Shown here piece after piece: positions 1 to 5,440 of a stretch of 8,337 nucleotides of DNA (position 1 is the stretch's first letter; each line of letters opens with the position of its first letter). The stretch is taken from assembly GCA_038062935.1 (NCBI GenBank), contig JBBTWG010000019.1:1-8337 (forward strand). Direction: 5' to 3'. The notes below the pieces were generated by a model that saw only the letters and a program-made list of their open reading frames with translations, did no database searches and was not told where the DNA came from. Origin of the DNA: JBBTWG01 sp038062935. Its GTDB lineage: Bacteria > Patescibacteriota > Gracilibacteria > UBA1369 > UBA12463. The position numbers and the translations under genes were made by a program.

Positions 1-374
1 TGCTTTTCATTTAATTTTTTCATTTGATCAGTATATTCAGCGTCCAGTTTCTGAAGTTGTTTCTTCTCATTTGCCAAAATCCCATAAAATTTCGCCAGCT
101 GTTCCTCACTCATAACCGGCAAAATCTGAAACCAATAATCGCGTTCATCCTGTTTCATGGATTCCGTTTGCAAAACAAGCTCGATCAAATCGGGATATTT
201 CTGTTTGACGGCATCAGGGATAGTATATTTCGCTTCAACCTCTTTGATCTTTGCAGGATCGATCGGGCCACCCTTCGTCTGAGGCGCAGGATTTGCAGGT
301 GCTGGCACAGGAGGAGGCACTGGAGTCCCAGGATTTGCAGGAGAAGCTGGATTTGGTGAAGTATTGTCAGCCAT
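1..374 (-). CDS. Hypothetical protein, N-terminal part (runs off the left edge)
   Basis: I do not recognise this gene. Reading leftwards from an ATG at 374-372, 124 codons stay open to the window edge, so the C-terminus is missing. Residues 1 to about 37 are rich in Pro, Ala and Asn (MADNTSPNPASPANPG, then PVPPPVPAPANPAP) and should be disordered. From about residue 40 the chain is charged and predicted helical, with a patch RDYWFQILPVMSEEQLAKF near 78-96 followed by a Lys/Gln/Glu-rich stretch (NEKKQLQKLDAEY) that could be a coiled coil. No signal peptide or membrane segment is visible. The start lies two bases after the TAA of the 506-residue gene, with no Shine-Dalgarno sequence, so translation is probably coupled to that gene in one operon. 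Existence of the gene is fairly sure; function is unknown. Confidence 0.75.
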   Translation of the reverse strand, partial: MADNTSPNPASPANPGTPVPPPVPAPANPAPQTKGGPIDPAKIKEVEAKYTIPDAVKQKYPDLIELVLQTESMKQDERDYWFQILPVMSEEQLAKFYGILANEKKQLQKLDAEYTDQMKKLNEK

Positions 375-376
375 AT

Positions 377-1897
377 TTAGGATTCAGTTTTCTTGGGAGG
401 ATTCTCTGGAGGCGCTGCTGCTGGAGTCACTGGTGCAACAGGAGCGGTCACTGGCGCAGCGCTCGGAGCAGCTGCCGATACTGCCGTCCGAGCCTTCATT
501 GGTGGACGCAGAGACGCGTAAAGGGAGCCAATTTTCACATCACTGAGAAGCTCAGTTTTTGGAGCAACATCATCCTTGCTCTCGGGTAAATAAGTAATAG
601 TAATGTCTTTTCCCTCAATCTTATCAACTCGTGCAACACGTTCCATAAAAGTCCCGCGACCTTTGAGATCCGTATTGACACTAAAAATCAGATCGCCAGG
701 CTGTAATCGATCTAGAAAGCTCTTGGTTTCGGGTTTTTGGGTCAACTCTCGAACATCTGCAGCGATTTTACGATCTTCTGTCAGGTGTCGATAGAAACTC
801 TCGAGGCCATCCGGCTGTCCCTGGAAATTTCCATAATCTTTTGGAAGTCCCAGCGCTTCACACGCAAAAGAGATCTGTTCTCCAGTTTTGTAAGTTCGAA
901 ATTTATTGTCCAAATCACACAAAACAGGAGTATTGAGTCCAGCAAGCGCAGGATCCACGGTTCGTGGTTCTTTCAATTTATTGGTCATAAAAGTATTCGA
1001 TGCACCAATCATCAACGAGCCAGAATTCAAAACATCCATAAATTGTTCCAGAAATTTCATCCAAAAGTCCGACATATTGGCCGATCCCAGGAGATTCGCA
1101 ATCACATCACCAGGATTCGGTGGTTGCTTGAGTTTCTTATAAGCTTCTTCCAGACTTGGCTTCAAGCCGGCAACAATATCTCGAGAAAATTTATTGTCTC
1201 CAAGAAGAGTTTCAAAAGGTTTTCCGAGTTTCCCGCCAACACCCTCAGAGAATTTTTCAGGAGTGTCATAGCCCGAAAGATCAGAGGTTGGAAAAGCAGC
1301 GGAGATCTCAGTAAAAAAAGATGAAAGTTTCTCATCTCCAAGCTTTTTTCCAGAGAAAGCAGTCTGCAAAAGTTTGAGTAAATTTTGTCGCACCGCAAGA
1401 AATGGATCTTTTCTCTCTTCTTCAATTTTTTTCAATTTCTCTGCTCGTCCAGCATCGTCTTTTGGAAAGAAATTTTGACTATCAAGTAGGTCGTAGAGAT
1501 GTGCAGCAGGAGCAGATGTGCTGCTTCCACCGAGCATCGAAAATTGTTTTTCTTTGGCACCGCTAGCACTGCCAGAATCTTTCTCCGTCACAGAAATCCA
1601 AAGGCCTTGAACATAGATAATATCGCCAGCCTTCAGAGACATCTCAATTTTCTGCACAGCATCTTTTGCGCTGTCTAATTTCCCATCTTTGCAGAAATTT
1701 TCCAAAATCGTAAGCGCACTATTGGTCACATCAATTCTGCGTTCAGTCTCAATCTGTGTGCGAGTTGAATCCGCTGTTGCAGCTTTCTCTTGAGCCAGTT
1801 TGTCAGCAGCAGCTTTTTCGGCGTCTGGAATTTTTGGAGCTTCGACGCCAGCAGGCGATTGAGTGGTCGATTTTCCAGGACTATTGGGAAGAGACAT
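377..1897 (-). CDS. Hypothetical 506-residue protein with Pro/Ala-rich tail
   Basis: I do not recognise a family. The frame is open for 506 codons and ends in TAA. Residues 20-55 are Ala/Lys/Glu-rich and helical. A short segment 89-96 (LKAGDIIY) and a second at 398-405 (LQPGDLIF) resemble the strand that follows the catalytic Cys in NlpC/P60 or CHAP hydrolases. Cys327 and Cys346 lie before the second one, but the His expected after it is absent (MERVARVDKIEG follows), so I do not call a hydrolase. The middle (150-320) is mixed helical with an aromatic patch DFWMKFLEQFMDVL near 277-290. Residues 470-506 are a Pro/Ala/Val tail. There is no signal peptide or membrane helix. The ATG at 1897 lies about 27 bases after the predicted transcription start of a good minus-strand promoter and has no Shine-Dalgarno sequence. 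The partial gene 1-374 follows two bases downstream. Confidence 0.8.
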   Translation of the reverse strand: MSLPNSPGKSTTQSPAGVEAPKIPDAEKAAADKLAQEKAATADSTRTQIETERRIDVTNSALTILENFCKDGKLDSAKDAVQKIEMSLKAGDIIYVQGLWISVTEKDSGSASGAKEKQFSMLGGSSTSAPAAHLYDLLDSQNFFPKDDAGRAEKLKKIEEERKDPFLAVRQNLLKLLQTAFSGKKLGDEKLSSFFTEISAAFPTSDLSGYDTPEKFSEGVGGKLGKPFETLLGDNKFSRDIVAGLKPSLEEAYKKLKQPPNPGDVIANLLGSANMSDFWMKFLEQFMDVLNSGSLMIGASNTFMTNKLKEPRTVDPALAGLNTPVLCDLDNKFRTYKTGEQISFACEALGLPKDYGNFQGQPDGLESFYRHLTEDRKIAADVRELTQKPETKSFLDRLQPGDLIFSVNTDLKGRGTFMERVARVDKIEGKDITITYLPESKDDVAPKTELLSDVKIGSLYASLRPPMKARTAVSAAAPSAAPVTAPVAPVTPAAAPPENPPKKTES

Positions 1898-1903
1898 ATG
1901 AGA

Positions 1904-1932
1904 GTGACATCAAAAGAAATAATTCATATAAT
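1904..1932 (+). promoter_or_regulatory. Promoter for ligA (rightward)
   Basis: GTGACA at 1904-1909 (5 of 6 to TTGACA) and a perfect TATAAT at 1927-1932 are 17 bases apart, the ideal sigma70 spacing. The predicted transcription start near 1939 gives a leader of about 27 bases before the ligA ATG at 1966. This also argues against any ligA start upstream of 1939. It overlaps the divergent promoter of the 506-residue gene. Confidence 0.65.
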
Positions 1933-1959
1933 GATACCAGAAAACCAGCTTTATTTCAA
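1931..1959 (-). promoter_or_regulatory. Promoter for the 506-residue gene (leftward)
   Basis: On the minus strand, TTGAAA (rc of 1954-1959) and TATCAT (rc of 1931-1936) are separated by exactly 17 bases. Each box matches the sigma70 consensus at 5 of 6 positions, and TGG directly before the -10 box gives an extended -10. Transcription should start near 1924, leaving a leader of about 27 bases before the ATG at 1897. The -10 box shares bases 1931-1932 with the rightward ligA promoter. Confidence 0.6.
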
Positions 1960-1965
1960 GTCAAC

Positions 1966-4005
1966 ATGAGTCAATCAAATCGAGGACTTTCGCAGGAGCA
2001 GGCCCAGGAGCGGATTCAGCTCCTCCGTGAGAAGATCAAGAAGCTCAATTACGACTATTTCGTCCTCGACACATCCGAGGTCTCCGAGGCCGTCCGTGAC
2101 AGTCTAAAACGTGAATTAAAGGCTCTCGAAAGCGAATTCCCGCAGTTCATTACGCCTGATTCTCCAACGCAAAGAGTGGGCAGCGTCCTCTCTGGTCGAT
2201 TTCCAAAAGTTGCCCACATCAGCAAGAAATGGAGTCTCCAAGACGTCTTCAACGAAGAAGAGTTGCAAGAATGGATCGATCGTATCCAAAAAATTGTTCC
2301 CAACGAGAAACTCGAATTCATCGCCGAACTCAAAATCGACGGCCTCAACATCACGCTCCACTACGAAAAAGGAAAACTTGCGCGCGCACTCACGCGCGGA
2401 AACGGACAAATCGGCGAAGATGTCACGCACACAATTCGCACAATCGAGAGTATCCCGCTCGAACTCCAGCGCCCAGAAACGATTGAAGTCTCAGGAGAAA
2501 TTTTCATGACGAGAAAAGCTTTTCAGGAAATGAATAAGCAACTTCCAGAAGGTGAGGAGCCATTCGCCAACGTCCGAAACGCCGCAGCAGGAACGATTCG
2601 CCAGCTCGATCCTGCCGTCGCCGCAGGTCGTCCACTCGAAGCTTTTTTCTATAGCCTCGGCGCACATGAGCTCGAAAAAGTTCCAGAAAAACAATCCGAA
2701 CTTTTGAAATTATTCCTCTCACTCGGACTCAAAGTGAATCCGCACCGCAAAATTCTCCACACCGCCGCAGACATCATGCGCTACCGCGAACATTTCGAAA
2801 AAATGCGCGACGAACTCGACTATGAAATCGATGGCATCGTCATCAAAGTCGACAGTCGAGAACAGTCAGAAAGGCTTGGATATACAGCAAAAGCGCCACG
2901 CGCCGCTGTCGCTTTCAAATTCAAAGCAGTGCAATCCACGACCATCATCGAAGACATCCAAGTCCAGGTCGGGCGCACAGGCACACTCACGCCCGTCGCG
3001 CACTTGCGACCCGTCGAAGTTGCCGGCGTCACTGTGAGCCGCGCCACACTTCATAATGAAGATGAGATCATTCGCAAAGACGTCCGTATCGGTGATACAG
3101 TCATCGTTCAGCGCGCCGGCGACGTCATCCCCGAAGTCGTGGAAGCTCTGAAAGACCTGCGCACCGGAGAAGAAAAAGCATTTATATTTCCAAAAACATG
3201 CCCAGTCTGCAATTCACACGTCACGAGAAAAGAAGGAGAAGTCGCATACCGCTGCGACAATCAAAATTGCTTCGCTCAAAAATCTGAAAGACTTTTTCAC
3301 TTCGTCCAGAGAAACGCATTCAATATCGAAGGTCTCGGCGAAAAAGTGATTATTCAACTCCTGGAAGAAGGGATGATTGCCGATCCCGCAGACCTCTACA
3401 TGCTCAAAAAAGAAGACCTCATGTCGCTCCCACTCTTCAAAGAAAAGAAAACGCAAAATATTCTCGACGCCATCGAAAAGAGCAAAACGGTGACTCTCGA
3501 TCACCTCCTTTTCGGCCTCGGGATTCGCTATCTCGGTGAGCAGGGATCCCATGAATTTGCGACACATCTTCTCGGTGAAAAAAAAGAATATTCCGTTCGC
3601 GAGCTCCTCCATGACGCAGAAAAATTAAAACTCGAAGACCTCCTCAACATGGAAGGCATCGGCGAAAAAGTAGCGCAGGGAATGATCGGATTTTTCCAGG
3701 ATGAAAAGAACAAAGAGCTGATCAAAAAACTTGATCAAGTTGGTATAAAAATCGCAGTCCAGAAGGCAAAAGAGGCGACACAATTAACCGGCAAAAGTTT
3801 CGTCCTCACCGGTGGCCTAGAAACCATGAGCCGCGACGAAGCAAAGATGAGAATCAAACTCCACGGCGGCAAAATCCACTCAACCGTCACCAAAGACACC
3901 GACTTCGTCATCGTCGGCACCGATGCCGGGAGCAAAGCCAAAAAAGCAGAGGAGATGGGGATTATGATTCTTTCAGAAAAGGAATTTTTAAAAATGATAG
4001 GATAA
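1966..4005 (+). CDS. ligA: NAD-dependent DNA ligase LigA
   Basis: Seals nicks in duplex DNA during Okazaki fragment joining and repair, using NAD+ as AMP donor. The protein is 679 residues, close to the usual 670. Domains in order: Ia about 10-75; adenylation domain about 76-320 with catalytic Lys123 in ELKIDG, RGNGQIGEDVT, SGE (Glu178), YEIDGIVIK and Lys318; OB fold about 322-400 (VQVGRTGTLTPVA, RAGDVIPEVV); zinc finger Cys412, Cys415, Cys430, Cys435; helix-hairpin-helix region about 445-590 (GLGEK, GIGEK); BRCT about 605-679 with GG at 634-635. The start at 1966 matches the family N-terminus; the frame is open further upstream but runs over the divergent gene and the promoter. There is no Shine-Dalgarno sequence. 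Oddities: family residues Asp and Tyr of the domain Ia DAEYD motif are Glu41 and Arg44, and the Trp of PRWA is Ala313. The core active site is intact, so the enzyme is probably functional. Confidence 0.97.
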   Translation: MSQSNRGLSQEQAQERIQLLREKIKKLNYDYFVLDTSEVSEAVRDSLKRELKALESEFPQFITPDSPTQRVGSVLSGRFPKVAHISKKWSLQDVFNEEELQEWIDRIQKIVPNEKLEFIAELKIDGLNITLHYEKGKLARALTRGNGQIGEDVTHTIRTIESIPLELQRPETIEVSGEIFMTRKAFQEMNKQLPEGEEPFANVRNAAAGTIRQLDPAVAAGRPLEAFFYSLGAHELEKVPEKQSELLKLFLSLGLKVNPHRKILHTAADIMRYREHFEKMRDELDYEIDGIVIKVDSREQSERLGYTAKAPRAAVAFKFKAVQSTTIIEDIQVQVGRTGTLTPVAHLRPVEVAGVTVSRATLHNEDEIIRKDVRIGDTVIVQRAGDVIPEVVEALKDLRTGEEKAFIFPKTCPVCNSHVTRKEGEVAYRCDNQNCFAQKSERLFHFVQRNAFNIEGLGEKVIIQLLEEGMIADPADLYMLKKEDLMSLPLFKEKKTQNILDAIEKSKTVTLDHLLFGLGIRYLGEQGSHEFATHLLGEKKEYSVRELLHDAEKLKLEDLLNMEGIGEKVAQGMIGFFQDEKNKELIKKLDQVGIKIAVQKAKEATQLTGKSFVLTGGLETMSRDEAKMRIKLHGGKIHSTVTKDTDFVIVGTDAGSKAKKAEEMGIMILSEKEFLKMIG

Positions 4006-4029
4006 TTCAAAAAATATTAATGCAATCAT

Positions 4030-4058
4030 TTGACTTAATGTCAATTTTATTGTACAAT
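4030..4058 (+). promoter_or_regulatory. Promoter for the exported repeat protein
   Basis: TTGACT at 4030-4035 (5 of 6) and TACAAT at 4053-4058 (5 of 6) are separated by 17 bases. The predicted start near 4065 leaves a leader of about 35 bases, A/T-rich and without a Shine-Dalgarno sequence, before the ATG at 4100. The whole promoter sits inside an imperfect dyad (4031-4065). Confidence 0.65.
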
Positions 4059-4065
4059 TAAGTCA
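4031..4065. promoter_or_regulatory. Inverted repeat spanning the promoter (possible operator or weak terminator)
   Basis: TGACTTAAT at 4031-4039 is the exact reverse complement of ATTAAGTCA at 4057-4065. The dyad continues inward as GTCAAT, TTT loop (4046-4048), ATTG-T-AC, so about 15 pairs form with two single-base bulges. It covers the -35 to about +1 of the promoter, as an operator would. It also lies 25 bases after the ligA stop and is followed by a T-rich run (TCATCATTTTCGTTTT), so a weak AT-rich terminator for ligA is an alternative. The sequence does not decide between them. Confidence 0.45.
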
Positions 4066-4099
4066 TCATTTTCGTTTTATTTCTTAACCCAAAACAAAA

Positions 4100-5386
4100 A
4101 TGAAAAACAAAAATGGAAGTGTCAAACACTTCGCAGCAGGTGCAGCTCTTGCACTTCTTATCGTTGCAGCAGCACCAACAGGTGCTGGGTATTTCGCGAG
4201 TTTGCTCGCACAGGAAGGCGGTATGCCACCAGCAGGTGGTAGCGCAGGCGGTCAAATGATGCCTCCACCACCAATGGGAGGTTCTTCAGGAGGAATGACA
4301 GGCGGTCAAATGATGCCTCCACCACCAATGGGCGGACAACAGGGCGGTCAATTCGGCGGTCAAATGAGTGGCCAGATGGGCGGACAACAGGGCGGCCAGA
4401 CAGGCGGCCAGATGGGCGGAAGCCAAATGGGCGGTCAATTCGGCGGTCAAATGAGTGGCCAGATGGGCGGACAACAGGGCGGCCAGACAGGCGGCCAGAT
4501 GGGCGGAAGCCAAATGGGCGGTCAATTCGGCGGTCAAATGAGTGGCCAGATGGGCGGACAACAGAGCCAATTCGGCGGACCAATGGGTAGCCAGACAGGA
4601 TTTGGCAATGCGTCAGCAGCAGGAAAACAAGGTTTCGAAACGCAGACTCAGTTCGGAAATCAACAGCCTGGTTTCGGAACACAGACAGCAGGAAAAACAG
4701 GACCAGCAGGTTTTGAACAGAAAGGTTCAGCAACAGGAACACAAGGTTTCGGAAATCAACAGCCTGGTTTCGGAACACAGACAGCAGGAAAAACAGGACC
4801 AGCAGGTTTTGAACAGAAAGGTTCAGCAACAGGAACACAAAATCAGACAAATTTCACTCAGACAAACTTTGGTTCTTTTGACAAAAAACAACCAGCAGGA
4901 ATCATTGATCCACTCTTCAAGAAAGGTTCAATGGACTCAGAATCAGGTGGATCATTTGATAAATTCCTCCAAACTCCAGCTACAGGATCTACAGGAAAAT
5001 TCCAGGCTCCTGCAGCAACAAAAACTTCTTTGAAGAAAGATTTTACACTCGATACTGAAACAGACGTTGAAGATCGAGACTATGAGAATGCATTTAAATC
5101 AGTTTTGAAAAATGTAGATCTCAAAAAGAAAACAAGCATCGGTACAGCAAAAAGCCCAGCGAAGCTTCGAGCAATCATCGCCGAAAGAGCACAGTCGTTA
5201 AGTGACTATGTTTGCAGCGAAGATACCGGATTTGATTGCGAAACAGACGCTAGCGACGCAACAGATGTATTGATGGAAGTTCTCTCAGACAAGAAAGCAA
5301 AAGCAAAAGACCTCGTTGCTGCATACATTGATTATGTCAGAGCAATCCAGGATATGGTAAACGGATCAGAAGAAGAGGAAGAATAA
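4100..5386 (+). CDS. Exported Gly/Gln/Met-rich repeat protein (428 residues)
   Basis: I do not recognise a named family. Residues 2-10 are basic and 11-26 hydrophobic (FAAGAALALLIVAAAP), a signal peptide or N-terminal anchor; cleavage after Ala37 (SLLA-QEGG) is possible. Residues 40-160 are low complexity, Gly/Gln/Met/Pro, with QMMPPPPMGG twice and a 29-residue unit repeated about 2.5 times (82-155). Residues 185-247 hold two copies of a 32-residue unit starting FGNQQPGFGTQTAGKTGPAG, identical at DNA level. About 248-310 is a Phe/Gln/Ser linker. Residues 311-428 are non-repetitive, charged and helical, with Cys372 and Cys380 in DYVCSEDTGFDCETD and an acidic end EEEEE; this is the likely folded domain. 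It is probably a surface or cell-envelope protein with a flexible stalk and a C-terminal domain outside the cell, but that is inference. It has its own promoter and terminator and appears monocistronic. Confidence 0.85.
   Translation: MKNKNGSVKHFAAGAALALLIVAAAPTGAGYFASLLAQEGGMPPAGGSAGGQMMPPPPMGGSSGGMTGGQMMPPPPMGGQQGGQFGGQMSGQMGGQQGGQTGGQMGGSQMGGQFGGQMSGQMGGQQGGQTGGQMGGSQMGGQFGGQMSGQMGGQQSQFGGPMGSQTGFGNASAAGKQGFETQTQFGNQQPGFGTQTAGKTGPAGFEQKGSATGTQGFGNQQPGFGTQTAGKTGPAGFEQKGSATGTQNQTNFTQTNFGSFDKKQPAGIIDPLFKKGSMDSESGGSFDKFLQTPATGSTGKFQAPAATKTSLKKDFTLDTETDVEDRDYENAFKSVLKNVDLKKKTSIGTAKSPAKLRAIIAERAQSLSDYVCSEDTGFDCETDASDATDVLMEVLSDKKAKAKDLVAAYIDYVRAIQDMVNGSEEEEE
4245..4332 (+). repeat. Two 34-base direct repeats, 54 bases apart
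   Basis: Bases 4245-4278 recur at 4299-4332. They encode the Gly-Gly-Gln-Met-Met-Pro4-Met-Gly stretch twice. The period of 54 bases keeps the reading frame. Confidence 0.85.
4343..4564 (+). repeat. 87-base tandem repeat, about 2.55 copies
   Basis: Copies begin at 4343, 4430 and 4517; the third stops at 4564. The first two appear identical base for base, and the third is identical over its 48 bases. Each unit encodes 29 residues of GGQ, SGQ and MGG motifs. The unit itself is made of smaller GGCGG-CA-type modules, so slippage or unequal exchange could readily change copy number without breaking the frame. Confidence 0.9.
4652..4840 (+). repeat. 96-base tandem repeat, two copies
   Basis: Bases 4652-4744 recur at 4748-4840 with no difference that I can see over 93 bases. 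The 96-base period encodes 32 residues. Identity at third codon positions indicates a recent duplication or ongoing homogenisation rather than selection on protein sequence alone. Confidence 0.9.
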
Positions 5387-5407
5387 AATTCATTACAAAG
5401 AATTTTC

Positions 5408-5440
5408 AAAAGAGTCTCGCCACAAGCGGGGCTCTTTTTT
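5408..5440 (+). terminator. Rho-independent terminator of the repeat-protein gene
   Basis: AAGAGTCTCGC (5410-5420), loop CACAA, and GCGGGGCTCTT (5426-5436) form an 11-pair stem with two G-U pairs, extended by two A-U pairs, followed by T5435-T5440. It begins 22 bases after the stop of the upstream gene. Its T-run overlaps the TAA of the convergent dnaX (5439-5441). In the leftward RNA the G-U pairs become C-A mismatches, so it should work less well for dnaX. Confidence 0.85.

Noticed and set aside
737..1324. 195-codon plus-strand frame opposite the 506-residue gene
   Set aside because: No domain-like features, and the minus-strand frame is longer, has a promoter and tight operon spacing.
1756..1965. 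Upstream extension of ligA to an ATG at 1756
   Set aside because: It would overlap the divergent gene and the predicted promoter, and the extra 70 residues do not match the family.
1966..4005. UGA-as-glycine or UGA-as-tryptophan code, suspected because all five stops are TAA
   Set aside because: All conserved Gly and Trp positions use standard codons and no in-frame TGA interrupts a recognisable protein.
4158..4850. Long minus-strand open frame (230 codons) opposite the repeat protein
   Set aside because: It exists because the repeats lack stops in that frame; its protein is a low-complexity image of the repeats with no independent start signal.
4542..5033. 163-codon plus-strand frame overlapping the repeat protein
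   Set aside because: Same cause: Gln/Lys-rich shifted reading of the repeats, with no homology features.
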